This document shows, piece after piece, positions 17,176 to 25,421 of a stretch of 42,007 nucleotides of DNA. The stretch covers positions 1 to 42,007 of the forward strand of contig JAIOIK010000030.1 of assembly GCA_019912545.1 (NCBI GenBank). The letters run 5' to 3'. How positions within the stretch are numbered: position 1 is the stretch's first letter; every line of letters begins with the position of its first letter. The notes below the pieces were generated by a model. The model was not told where the DNA came from and did no database searches. It saw only the letters and a program-made list of their open reading frames with translations. This DNA is from Ignavibacteria bacterium (GTDB lineage Bacteria > Bacteroidota > Ignavibacteria > Tepidaquicellales > OLB5). Position numbers and translations under genes: made by a program.

Positions 17176-17290
17176 CCCACCCCTCTACGAGTCTTCGACT
17201 CGAAGAGTCGTAGACCGTCATTGCCTACGGCAATGCCACCCCTGCCTGCGCCGAGTCTTCGGCAGGAAGGCCTACGTTGGAGGGGAATTA
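17176..17290. repeat. Composite nested palindromic repeat
   Basis: The outer ends CCCACCCCTC (17176-17185) and GGAGGGGAATTA (17279-17290) are those of the short CACCCCTC...GAGGGGAAT family, but here they are about 115 bases apart. Between them lie a 31-base near-perfect palindrome (17184-17214, TCTACGA...TCGTAGA), CATTGCC-TAC-GGCAATG (17219-17235), a second CCACCCCTGCC (17236-17246) and a CCTGCC...GGCAGG hairpin (about 17241-17266). It looks like several palindromes inserted in one older copy. Confidence 0.65.
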
Positions 17291-17386
17291 GAAAAAATCT
17301 GTTTAGGCTGTCTCTTAATATGAAAATTTATTGAAGTGAACTTGGATATTATTTTGATTAAATTTGGAGTTACGAAAAATTAGAAC

Positions 17387-20300
17387 ATGAAAATAGAAGA
17401 TTTAACGCACGAGCAGCGCGACAAACTATCAGAATTTGGCGTAAACACCTGGTTTGTTATGGAGTTATTGGAAAACTACCTAAACAATCCCGGCTCTGTT
17501 GGCGAAGACTGGCAGAATTTGTTTGGCAGTCTTAATATAATAACAAACGTAAAGCAGTCCTCAACCGCAGGCAGCCAGAGTGTAAATCCTTCGGGAAATA
17601 GAAGCATTGAAACAGGCGCTTACGTGAAATTTCAGGATAAGCCGAAGGTAAATCTTCCGCTTCCTAATCTGCTGAGCGGTGAGGAAGCAGTTCAGATAAA
17701 AGGTGCCGGCGAGCGGATCATAGAGAATATGACTGCAAGCCTTTCTATCCCTACTGCAACTTCGTTCCGCGCAATACCTGTAAAAGTTCTTGAAGAGAAC
17801 CGTATAACTATAAATACGCATCTAAAGAAAAGAAATGCCGGAAAAATTTCCTTCACACATATTATAGGCTGGGCAATTGTAAAAGCTTTGGATTCAATTC
17901 CGGCGCTTAACAATTCATTCACCATAATAGATGGCAATCCCCACATTGTAAAAAAGCCCGATGTTAACCTTGGGCTTGCTGTTGATCTGGAAAAGAAGGA
18001 CGGTACCAGGTCTTTAATTGTGCCGAACATCAAAAAAGCCAGCACGATGAACTTTAGACAGTTCTTCGAGGCATATAATGATATAATCAACCGGTCAAGA
18101 GCAGGCAAGATAGAGATTCCCGATTTCCAGGGGACGACAATTACACTTACAAATCCAGGTACCATAGGAACAGTTGCATCACAACCAAGGCTTATGACAG
18201 GGCAGGGCGCAATTATAGCTACCGGCGCACTCGACTATCCCGCAGAATACATGGCAGTAACAAAAGATATTATTACTTCTTTGGGTATCAGCAAAGTAAT
18301 GAACATTACCAGTACATATGATCACAGGATAATTCAGGGAGCAGAATCAGGCATGTTCCTTCAGAAAATGCATAAGCTTTTGATAGGCGAAGACGGGTTC
18401 TACGATGAGATTTTTAACGATCTTGCAATGCCGGTGAAGCCCGTACTTTGGAAAGTTGATTACAACCCCGAGGATTTCGGCGGGATTGATAACTTAGAAG
18501 AGATCGAAAAGCAGGCAAAAGCAATACAGTTCATTAATATGTACCGTGTGCGCGGGCATTTGCTGGCAAATCTTGACCCGCTGAAACCAACCCCTAAATA
18601 TCACCCGGAGCTTGATCCCTCAACATACGGCTTTACCGTTTGGGATTATGACAGGGAATTTATCACTGCAAGGCTTGCAGGCTTAAGAACGGCAACGCTT
18701 AGAGAGATATTAAATATACTTCAGAAGACATATGCTGAAAATATCGGGGTAGAGTATATGCATATACAGGACCCGAAACAGAAGTTCTGGCTGCAGGATA
18801 AGATGGAGCCGTTCAAAAATCAGCCGAGCTTTACAGATGCCGAAAAAAAGCATATTCTTTACAAACTTATACAGGCCGAAAATTTTGAGAAGTTTGTTGA
18901 TAAGAAGTACATCGGGCATAAGAGGTTTTCTCTTGAAGGCTCAGAAACAATTATTCCGCTGCTTGATTTTCTGCTTGGGCTTGCAGCTAAAGATAATGTT
19001 GATGAACTTGTGCTTGGCATGGCGCACAGGGGCAGGCTCAATATTCTTGCAAATATAATTGGCAAGAAAATGCAGGAGATATTTTCTGAATTCGAGGATA
19101 TCTTTGATGTTGATTCCGTTGAAGGCTCAGGTGATGTAAAATATCACTTAGGTGCAGCAGGAGTATATGAAACCATGTATGGTGATGATATAAATGTTTC
19201 TGTTGCTTCCAATCCAAGCCACTTAGAGTTTGTCAATCCCGTTGTTGAAGGAATTGTTCGCGCAAAGCAAACCATGATGAATGATATCACCAGGGATAAG
19301 TTTATTCCCGTATTAATACATGGTGATGCGGCAATTGCCGGGGAGGGTATTGTTGCTGAAACGCTTAATCTTTCACAATTAAGGGGCTACAGCACCGGCG
19401 GCACAATTCATATAATCATAAATAATCAAATAGGATTCACCACAAGCCCGGTAGATGCGCGCTCTACAGTATATGCATCGGATGTTGCAAAGATGATACA
19501 GGCGCCGATATTTCATGTGAACGGAGATGACCCGGAGGCAACTATGCTTGTTACTAAGCTGGCATATGAATACAGGATGAATTTTGATAAAGATGTTGTG
19601 ATAGATGTTTACAGCTACCGCAGACTTGGGCATAACGAGGCCGATGAGCCGGCATTTACTCAGCCGGTGTTATACAAGGCGATCCGCAATCATGATTCCG
19701 TTAAGTCCATTTATCAGAAGAAACTTCTTGAAGAAAAAGTAGTTACCTCAGAAGATATCAGGGCAATGGAAGAAGAGATCTACAATGTTATGGATAGCGG
19801 ATATACAAAAGCGCATGAACGGGAAGCGCAGTTCAGGGCAGACTCTCCCATAAGGCTTTCCAAAGAAGAAGTTAAGAAGCTGCGCTCGCACCAGTTTGAA
19901 AAAATTACTATGGAAGACTTGAACAAGGTTGTTGATGTTATAACAACATTGCCCGCGAACTTTCATCTTCACCCTAAACTGAAAAAGTTTATCGATTCAA
20001 GAAGAGAGTTTCTGACAGGGGACGTAAAAGTTGATTGGGCATTTGCCGAAGCCCTTGCATTCGGGACCCTGCTACTGGAAGGAATTCCGGTAAGATTGAG
20101 CGGGCAGGATAGCGCCAGGGGGACTTTTTCACAAAGGCATATTGTGCTTGCTGATATGGAAACAGAAGAAGAAATTATCCCGCATAACAACATAGCCCCC
20201 GGTCTTGCGAGAATTGAGCCTCTTGACAGCCTGCTATCTGAGGCGGCAGTGCTTGGATTTGAGTTTGGTTACAGTACTGCTGACCCCTTAACTCTTGACC

Positions 20301-21091
20301 TATGGGAAGCGCAGTTTGGTGACTTTGCAAATGCAGCACAGGTCATCATTGATAATTTTCTTACGGCATCGCAGGATAAATGGCAGCTGCCGAGTAACCT
20401 TGTGATGCTTTTACCGCATGGCCAGGAAGGCCAGGGGCCGGAGCACTCAAGTGCAAGGCTTGAAAGATTCTTAACGCTCTGCGCAGATGATAATATTACA
20501 GTCTGCAATCCTTCAACCCCGGCGCAGTATTATTACCTGCTGCGTACACAGGGAAAGTACACACGAAGAAGGCCTCTGGTTGTAATGACTCCAAAGAGCT
20601 TACTCAGATTGCCGGAGGCACGCTCCGATAAAAGCGAGTTTATTGACGGTACATACAGGCTTGTAATTGATGACGAAGAGATCAAAAACAAAAGTGAGGT
20701 TAAAAGAATTCTGCTTACAAGCGGCAAGTTTTATTATGACCTGGCGAAATACAGGAAAGAAAATAATATTCCCGGTACTGCAATAGTAAGAATAGAGAGA
20801 TATTATCCTTATCCTTCGGATGAAATAAAAGAGACACTGAGGAAATATGAGAATGCCAAAGAAGTGATCTGGGCGCAGGAAGAGCCGCATAATATGGGTG
20901 CGCTGATATTTATGTCTTACAGGCTGAAGCGCGACCTAAGAGATATGGGAAGCAAAATGACTTTATACGGAGTGAGCAGGGATGAAAGCCCGGCTCCAGC
21001 ACCGGGCTCTAACTCAATATTTAACCAAACACAGAAACGTTTGCTTAAAGAGGCCTTTGCTGAAATAGGTGAAGTTATTGATATTAAATAA
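17387..21091 (+). CDS. kgd: Fused 2-oxoglutarate dehydrogenase E1 / succinyltransferase E2-domain protein (Kgd type)
   Basis: A 1234-residue TCA-cycle enzyme. Residues 1-45 resemble the OdhA/SucA N-terminal helix ('FVMELLENYLNNPGSVGEDWQ'). About 95-335 is an E2 acyltransferase catalytic domain without a lipoyl domain, with the 'YDHRIIQGA' motif (H313). About 365-1234 is the thiamine-diphosphate E1: 'YRVRGHLLANLDPL', 'AHRGRLNILANIIGK', 'HGDAAIAGEG' (H645-D647) and 'LGHNEADEP' (H749). This E2-E1 fusion is the architecture of mycobacterial Kgd and corynebacterial OdhA, which may act as decarboxylase, carboligase or, with a lipoylated partner, as dehydrogenase. No separate E2 or E3 gene lies nearby. 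It is a single-gene unit closed by a strong terminator. Confidence 0.95.
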   Translation: MKIEDLTHEQRDKLSEFGVNTWFVMELLENYLNNPGSVGEDWQNLFGSLNIITNVKQSSTAGSQSVNPSGNRSIETGAYVKFQDKPKVNLPLPNLLSGEEAVQIKGAGERIIENMTASLSIPTATSFRAIPVKVLEENRITINTHLKKRNAGKISFTHIIGWAIVKALDSIPALNNSFTIIDGNPHIVKKPDVNLGLAVDLEKKDGTRSLIVPNIKKASTMNFRQFFEAYNDIINRSRAGKIEIPDFQGTTITLTNPGTIGTVASQPRLMTGQGAIIATGALDYPAEYMAVTKDIITSLGISKVMNITSTYDHRIIQGAESGMFLQKMHKLLIGEDGFYDEIFNDLAMPVKPVLWKVDYNPEDFGGIDNLEEIEKQAKAIQFINMYRVRGHLLANLDPLKPTPKYHPELDPSTYGFTVWDYDREFITARLAGLRTATLREILNILQKTYAENIGVEYMHIQDPKQKFWLQDKMEPFKNQPSFTDAEKKHILYKLIQAENFEKFVDKKYIGHKRFSLEGSETIIPLLDFLLGLAAKDNVDELVLGMAHRGRLNILANIIGKKMQEIFSEFEDIFDVDSVEGSGDVKYHLGAAGVYETMYGDDINVSVASNPSHLEFVNPVVEGIVRAKQTMMNDITRDKFIPVLIHGDAAIAGEGIVAETLNLSQLRGYSTGGTIHIIINNQIGFTTSPVDARSTVYASDVAKMIQAPIFHVNGDDPEATMLVTKLAYEYRMNFDKDVVIDVYSYRRLGHNEADEPAFTQPVLYKAIRNHDSVKSIYQKKLLEEKVVTSEDIRAMEEEIYNVMDSGYTKAHEREAQFRADSPIRLSKEEVKKLRSHQFEKITMEDLNKVVDVITTLPANFHLHPKLKKFIDSRREFLTGDVKVDWAFAEALAFGTLLLEGIPVRLSGQDSARGTFSQRHIVLADMETEEEIIPHNNIAPGLARIEPLDSLLSEAAVLGFEFGYSTADPLTLDLWEAQFGDFANAAQVIIDNFLTASQDKWQLPSNLVMLLPHGQEGQGPEHSSARLERFLTLCADDNITVCNPSTPAQYYYLLRTQGKYTRRRPLVVMTPKSLLRLPEARSDKSEFIDGTYRLVIDDEEIKNKSEVKRILLTSGKFYYDLAKYRKENNIPGTAIVRIERYYPYPSDEIKETLRKYENAKEVIWAQEEPHNMGALIFMSYRLKRDLRDMGSKMTLYGVSRDESPAPAPGSNSIFNQTQKRLLKEAFAEIGEVIDIK

Positions 21092-21124
21092 TTTTCTGCA
21101 GAAAGAATAATATGTTTTATAGAA

Positions 21125-21153
21125 AAGGAGAATTTGATTCTCCTTATTTTTTT
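21125..21153 (+). terminator. Rho-independent terminator after kgd
   Basis: AAGGAGAAT and ATTCTCCTT are perfect 9-bp arms around TTG, followed by ATTTTTTT. Confidence 0.9.
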
Positions 21154-21392
21154 GACTTCAACACTTTGCAAGAGGAGAATTTCTTTTCTTCGCAGCCTGG
21201 TTCGGAAAATTATCAATAAATTACATGATGAATATCGCAGCGCTCTAGCAGTTTGGAGTAATCAGTTTGTTTATGCCCGATAAATTTCTCATAACCTGTT
21301 TCGTTATTTACATACGTTAATATGATTGCTATTTTAGTATTGATTTTTGAACTTTACTTTACAAGATTTAAGAGAAGGAGTTTACTAATATT

Positions 21393-21497
21393 ATGAAAAC
21401 CGATATATCATCCTTTCTGCACAGAAGTAATTTGTTCATTGCCGGAACAATAACACTTTTTTTTGTAATTATTATTCTGGGCCTGTTATTGGGTTAG
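21393..21497 (+). CDS. Single-helix membrane micro-protein, 34 residues (copy 1)
   Basis: Starts MKTDISSFLHRSNLF and then forms one hydrophobic helix (about residues 15-33) ending '...VIIILGLLLG'. AGAAGGAG lies 12 bases before the ATG. A hairpin follows at 21530. The copy at 21704 has the same plan: a polar N-terminus, 'SNL(F/Y)I', one transmembrane helix, and a terminal glycine. Conservation of that plan between two copies, each with its own translation signal, supports a real gene. The function is unknown; small subunits of membrane complexes (such as oxidases or transporters) or membrane-acting regulators are possible. Confidence 0.6.
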   Translation: MKTDISSFLHRSNLFIAGTITLFFVIIILGLLLG

Positions 21498-21529
21498 GGA
21501 TGTGATTACATGTATCCGGCAAAAAAGGG

Positions 21530-21560
21530 ATCTGCTGCTCTAAAGGGCGGCAGATTTCTT
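21530..21560 (+). terminator. Probable terminator after micro-protein copy 1
   Basis: ATCTGCTGC (21530-21538) pairs with GCGGCAGAT (21547-21555) with one G-T pair, followed by TTCTTGTTT. The T-run is interrupted. Confidence 0.55.
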
Positions 21561-21703
21561 GTTTATCGAGCCCATTGCAGCTAAAACAATTAAATTCAAT
21601 TATAACGTGTTGCCGTGATTGCCGCACCGGTATCTAAGGGCTATATTGATAAGGAAAGAAACAATAAAACAATTTAAAACTAACTTATAATAAGGAGCCA
21701 AAA

Positions 21704-21811
21704 ATGGAACAGCAGCAAATGAAGGAAGTTAATAAAAGCAGCAATTTATATATCGGCACAACTCTTGCAATTTTGTTTGTTATTATGATAGTTGGCTTTG
21801 TATTCGGTTGA
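21704..21811 (+). CDS. Single-helix membrane micro-protein, 35 residues (copy 2)
   Basis: Starts MEQQQMKEVNKSSNLYIG and continues as one hydrophobic helix (about residues 16-34) ending '...MIVGFVFG'. TAAGGAG lies 7 bases before the ATG, a strong ribosome binding site, and a terminator follows at 21845. Aligned with copy 1, the segment from SNL to the terminal G is the same length and keeps its hydrophobic pattern, with T, F, VI, G and the last G in register. The N-termini differ in length and sequence. No function can be assigned from the sequence. Confidence 0.65.
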   Translation: MEQQQMKEVNKSSNLYIGTTLAILFVIMIVGFVFG

Positions 21812-21844
21812 ACAATTGAGTAAAATATATTTTTCTTCCTATAG

Positions 21845-21876
21845 GAGCGTTGCATAACTGCAGGGCTCTTTTTTTA
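21845..21876 (+). terminator. Terminator after micro-protein copy 2
   Basis: GAGC (21845-21848) and GCTC (21865-21868) close a hairpin with an inner TGC/GCA stem, followed by a seven-T run. Confidence 0.7.
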
Positions 21877-22239
21877 TGGACAGAAATTCTGCAAGCGATA
21901 ATGCTCCCCTTACAACTCAAATATTTACCAAGTTGTTTTAATGCATTGAAGAATTAAGCAGCTTAATTTATTCAGCCTGTTAATCCCTAATATTTGTGAA
22001 ATTTTAAAGCAAAACGATAGTTCATAAAATTTTATGCTTAATATCATAGGAAAAGGATTTTAAGGCGATGTGTTTTTGATATTGGGGGAGTGTGCCAGCT
22101 CCTCCCGGGAAAACCGTTCCCTTTATATATCTACAGGCAGTTAGACTGCGGCTTTCGTTTATTCTCATTTGGCAAAGTTTGAACTTCATTAGTAAAAGCT
22201 GTCTTTTTATTATGAGGTTTTATCAAACGGGAGCAGGAA
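21877..22239. other. Gap with no recognisable feature
   Basis: No gene, clear hairpin or repeat is seen. A 79-codon frame starting at 22092 overlaps the next gene out of frame and is not protein-like. The end of the gap carries the GGAGCAGGAA ribosome binding site for the gene at 22240. Confidence 0.5.
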
Positions 22240-23057
22240 ATGAAAAAATTATTCATCTTATCCGCATTATTTATTTTGTCCTCATCTATCCACTATACTC
22301 AATGGCAGCCGGATGTTCAGCTTACAAATAATTCCGGGGCTTCCCTTACATCAGATAATAATGGCTGGTGTGTGGCAGCAGATGGAAATCTCGTTCATGT
22401 TGTGTGGTATGACGACCGGGACGGGAACACGGAGATATATTATAAGCGCTCAATAAACGGAGGGGCAGCTGGGAGGCGAATACGAGATTAACAAATAACA
22501 ATTTCCCGTCAGAATATCCTTCAGTGGCAGCATCCGGTTCATTTGTACATATTGTGTGGGCCAGTGTAGGCTCGCTGTATTATATATGTTCAGAAGATGG
22601 GGGTGCAAGCTGGGGAGCGGCATCCCAGATAACGTATGTTAACCAGCATCCATCCATTGCGGTATCAGGAACAGATCTGCATGTTGTATGGACTTTTTCT
22701 ACGGGTAACTTTGAGATATTTTATAAACGAAATCCCACAGGTAATATTGGCATTACAACTATCAGCTCAGAGATTCCCGCATCATTTTCATTGTATCAGA
22801 ATTATCCAAATCCGTTTAATCCAAGTACAAAGATCAGGTTTGATGTACCCCCGGAAAGGAACGGTCGCGACCGTTCCCTACAAATTATTATATACGACAT
22901 GCTTGGAAGAGAGATTGCAGTACTTGTGAATGAAAATCTAAACCCCGGAACTTATGAGGTTGATTGGGATGCGGCAGATTATCCAAGCGGGGTGTATTTA
23001 TGTAGACTGGAAACAGACAAGTTTAATGACACAAGGAAATTAATACTTTTGAAATAG
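22240..23057 (+). pseudogene. Frameshifted BNR/sialidase-like secreted protein with T9SS sorting domain
   Basis: The first frame (22240-22491) has a signal peptide (residues 1-18) and a beta-propeller style repeat 'VHVVWYDDRDGNTEIYYKRS'. The matching rest, 'SWEANTRLTNNNFPSEYP' then 'VHIVWASVGSLYYI', continues in another frame to 23057. The shift is at 22466-22467: restoring one A there turns GCAGCTGG into GCAAGCTGG and gives 'NGGASW', which matches the later repeat 'DGGASW'. So one base is missing. The C-terminus is a full sorting domain ('NYPNPFNPSTK...TRKLILLK') with a palindrome in its loop at 22858. The gene is either disrupted or carries an assembly error. It opens the surface-protein cluster. 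Confidence 0.8.
22858..22877. repeat. In-frame 20-bp palindrome inside a sorting-domain gene
   Basis: GGAACGGTCGCGACCGTTCC is a perfect 20-bp palindrome. It is read as 'RNGRDRS' between the strands 'RFDVP' and 'IIYDMLGRE' of the sorting domain. An identical copy occupies the same codons of the gene at 23118. Confidence 0.85.
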
Positions 23058-23117
23058 GTGTTTTATAGATTTTTTTAGATGTAATATTGCTATTCAGATT
23101 CATTTAACTGAATTATT

Positions 23118-24326
23118 ATGAAAAAGACAATTGCACTAACCATATTTCTCGCATTTAGTAATTCGTCAACGGCAGAGTGGGTGCATATGACAAATGTATT
23201 GGGCTATAGAAATGTAAACGCATTTACAATAAGCGGAAATAATGTTCTTGCCGGAGTTGAGAATTATGGGATATATTTGACTTCGAATAACGGTATAAAC
23301 TGGACTCAAACTACCTTTAACATTCATTCTGTTTGGGCATTAGCAGTAAACGGGAATAACGTTTTTGCCGGGACTTATCCAGGTGGAGTATTTTTATCTA
23401 CAGATAGCGGCACAAACTGGTCTCAAACTTCTTTAAGCAGTCAAACCATTTATTCGTTAGCAGTAAGCGGGAATTACATTTTTGCCGGTACCTGGCTTAA
23501 CGGTGTATATATCACAACAGATAATGGCACGATCTGGACCCAAACTGCCTTAAACAATCGTGTTGTTTTCTCATTAGCAGTAAGCGGCAATAATATCTTT
23601 GCGGGAACATGGACGAACGGCGTATATTTATCAACAGATAACGGCAATAACTGGTCTCAGACATCTTTGAACAACCTAAGTATTTTTTCATTAGCAGCAA
23701 ACGGGAATACTATCTTTGCCGGTACCGACCATCATGGTATATATTTTTCCACAAATAACGGTACAAACTGGACTCAAACCCCTTTAGAAACCGAACTTGT
23801 TTATTCATTTGCAGTTATTGGAAATAATGTTTTTGCAGGTGCTAATCATGGTGGTGATGCCGGAGTTTATGTATCAAATGATAATGGAGCAAATTGGATT
23901 GAAAGAAGTGAGGGTTTACCTGTTAATAATACTGTGAGTTGCTTATGCATACACAGTAATTATATTTTTGCCGGTTCAGGTGGAAGCATTTACAGAAGGC
24001 AGCTTAATGAGTTAATTGGCATTGAACCAATTTCAGGACAAATACCTGCTCAATACACTCTGTATCAAAACTATCCAAATCCGTTCAATCCTTCGACGAA
24101 TATCAGATTTGATGTACCGGCAGAAAGGAACGGTCGCGACCGTTCCCTACAGATTATTATATACGATATGCTTGGCAGGGAAATTGTAGTTCTTGTGAAT
24201 GAAAATCTAAAACCCGGAACATATGAGGTTGAATGGGATGGCGGAAGCTATCCAAGCGGGATATATTTTTACAAATTGACTGCGAATAATTTCCGGGAAA
24301 CTAAGAGAATGGTGATATTTAAATAA
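23118..24326 (+). CDS. Secreted BNR-like beta-propeller protein with T9SS sorting domain
   Basis: A 402-residue secreted protein. Residues 1-19 are a signal peptide. Seven repeats of about 40 residues follow (about 27-300), each of the type 'SLAVSGNNIFAGT...GVYLSTDNGTNWTQT', the Asp-box-like pattern of beta-propellers. The last 85 residues are the sorting domain from 'NYPNPFNPSTN' to 'KRMVIFK', which directs T9SS export and attachment. Its loop carries the palindrome at 24127. The ligand or enzyme activity, if any, is unknown. It lies 60 bases after the frameshifted gene, whose sorting domain is nearly identical, so the two domains share recent ancestry. Confidence 0.88.
   Translation: MKKTIALTIFLAFSNSSTAEWVHMTNVLGYRNVNAFTISGNNVLAGVENYGIYLTSNNGINWTQTTFNIHSVWALAVNGNNVFAGTYPGGVFLSTDSGTNWSQTSLSSQTIYSLAVSGNYIFAGTWLNGVYITTDNGTIWTQTALNNRVVFSLAVSGNNIFAGTWTNGVYLSTDNGNNWSQTSLNNLSIFSLAANGNTIFAGTDHHGIYFSTNNGTNWTQTPLETELVYSFAVIGNNVFAGANHGGDAGVYVSNDNGANWIERSEGLPVNNTVSCLCIHSNYIFAGSGGSIYRRQLNELIGIEPISGQIPAQYTLYQNYPNPFNPSTNIRFDVPAERNGRDRSLQIIIYDMLGREIVVLVNENLKPGTYEVEWDGGSYPSGIYFYKLTANNFRETKRMVIFK
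24127..24146. repeat. In-frame 20-bp palindrome, second copy
   Basis: Identical to the palindrome at 22858 and in the same position of the sorting domain ('ERNGRDRS'). Confidence 0.85.
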
Positions 24327-24336
24327 GTCCTTCAAT

Positions 24337-24365
24337 TCCTCTCCCCTTTGAATAAGGGGAGAGGA
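24337..24365. repeat. 12-bp hairpin TCCTCTCCCCTT / AAGGGGAGAGGA
   Basis: Perfect 12-bp arms around TGAAT, 10 bases after the stop codon at 24326. It has no T-run. The arms belong to the CCCCTC/GAGGGG repeat style, and it may also slow or end transcription. Confidence 0.6.
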
Positions 24366-24926
24366 GTCACTTTATCGCAGGCTAAGCTACTGTTAAATAG
24401 GTTATAAAATTAATGTTTACAATAATTTAATTGTGGTTTAATATTTTCATTGTATTACCGTAATTTGGGTATTAATTTAGTGTTACATTAAATATATACC
24501 GCGTTTTTTGTGCAACCCGGCAAGTGTCACATTAATGGCGTAATGCACATCCAGTCTAATCTTCCATCCGAGCAGCATCACAAAAAGTACAGCATCATAG
24601 ATAAAGAAGTCCGATAGTACTTCATCCATAATGTATTCCCGGTTGATAAAATGCAGCGTTAATTAATAACCGGAGGAGATATGGAATAATGAACGGGCAT
24701 TCTGCTGCGTCGTTTTCTTATAACCGGATCTTTACGGCTGCGATATATTACCCTTACGGAAATACTATATATAACATTTCCTGTTTGTTTCTTACTCCGC
24801 AGCTTCTCGGCGGGCAATTTCTGTTTTTTGGAAGAAGTAAGTTAATTAGTGAAACTGCTTTCAATAATAAAAGCACAAATAAATATCTATCGTTAATTTT
24901 TTATTCATTAAATATCGGAGGAAAAA
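24366..24926. other. Mostly featureless gap
   Basis: Only a 48-codon minus-strand frame (24483-24629) looks at all coding. GGAGGAG at 24672-24678 precedes an 81-codon frame (24689-24934), but that frame overlaps the lipoprotein start and lacks protein-like character; the signal may be left over from a lost gene. Confidence 0.45.
24483..24629 (-). CDS. Possible 48-residue small protein
   Basis: On the minus strand, MDEVLSDFFIYDAVLFVMLL begins a 48-codon frame with an acidic start, a hydrophobic centre (about residues 8-21) and a basic C-terminal half. No ribosome binding site or homology is evident, and it stands alone between plus-strand genes. It is listed because its composition is protein-like; it may well be a chance frame. 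Confidence 0.22.
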   Translation of the reverse strand: MDEVLSDFFIYDAVLFVMLLGWKIRLDVHYAINVTLAGLHKKRGIYLM

Positions 24927-25367
24927 ATGTATAAATTCATAAACTATCTTTTGTTTTGTTTTCTTGTTTTCGTTTTAAGCGCATGTACCATAAAAGTAAG
25001 CGATTCAGATAAGGATGATGGCGGAGGCGGCATCATTACCTCGCCACCGCCGCCACCGACCTGTATTTACCCCAATTTCAACGATACAGGAGTAGCATTA
25101 ACACCGCAGCTCAGCTGGATGTGCAACTCATACTCGGGAAGCGGCACCCTGATGTTTGACGTGTATCTTGACACTATTGACCCGCCATCATTAATTGCAC
25201 ACGATCTGACGTATACAAATTACTTTGTTTATACACTTTTACTGAGTAACAAAATGTATTATTGGCAGGTCAAGTCAAAAAATGAATATGGATCGAGCTC
25301 AAGCGGCGTTGTATTTTTTACTACAACTGCTATGGTTCCGGATGCAGGCAGTGTGTTCAAAAAGTAG
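24927..25367 (+). CDS. Small lipoprotein with fibronectin-III-like fold
   Basis: A lipobox 'VLSAC' ends at C20, so the mature protein is probably lipid-anchored. After a Gly/Pro-rich linker (about residues 31-44) comes one beta-sandwich-like domain with 'TPQLSWMCNSYSGSGTLMFDVYL' broken into 'LSW', 'FDVYLDT' and 'YYWQVKSKNEYG', the pattern of carbohydrate-active or adhesive Fn3-like modules. GGAGG lies 6 bases before the ATG. The binding partner is unknown. It sits in the surface-protein cluster and is followed 54 bases on by a probable beta-barrel gene. Confidence 0.78.
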   Translation: MYKFINYLLFCFLVFVLSACTIKVSDSDKDDGGGGIITSPPPPPTCIYPNFNDTGVALTPQLSWMCNSYSGSGTLMFDVYLDTIDPPSLIAHDLTYTNYFVYTLLLSNKMYYWQVKSKNEYGSSSSGVVFFTTTAMVPDAGSVFKK

Positions 25368-25421
25368 AAGCACCGGCATAAATCAGCAATGGTTCATCTA
25401 AAATTTTAGTAAGGGGAAAAA

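Larger units (their letters stand above)
16779..17386. other. Gene-free gap with hairpins and nested repeats
   Basis: No gene is seen. TGTAATAG/CTATTACA (16780-16798) is a perfect 8-bp inverted repeat overlapping the start of the gap. A weak hairpin ahead of a T7 run near 16979 may end the kinase transcript. The rest is palindromic repeats at 17015, 17064 and 17176. The final 95 bases before the dehydrogenase gene are AT-rich and probably hold its promoter, but no clear motif is visible. Confidence 0.55.

Noticed and set aside
22092-22331. 79-codon frame before the BNR gene
   Set aside because: Overlaps the real signal peptide of the gene at 22240 in another frame and has no upstream signal.
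24689-24934. 81-codon plus-strand frame with a GGAGGAG upstream
   Set aside because: Overlaps the start of the lipoprotein gene, has no recognisable domain or signal, and its composition is not protein-like; the ribosome binding site may be a leftover.
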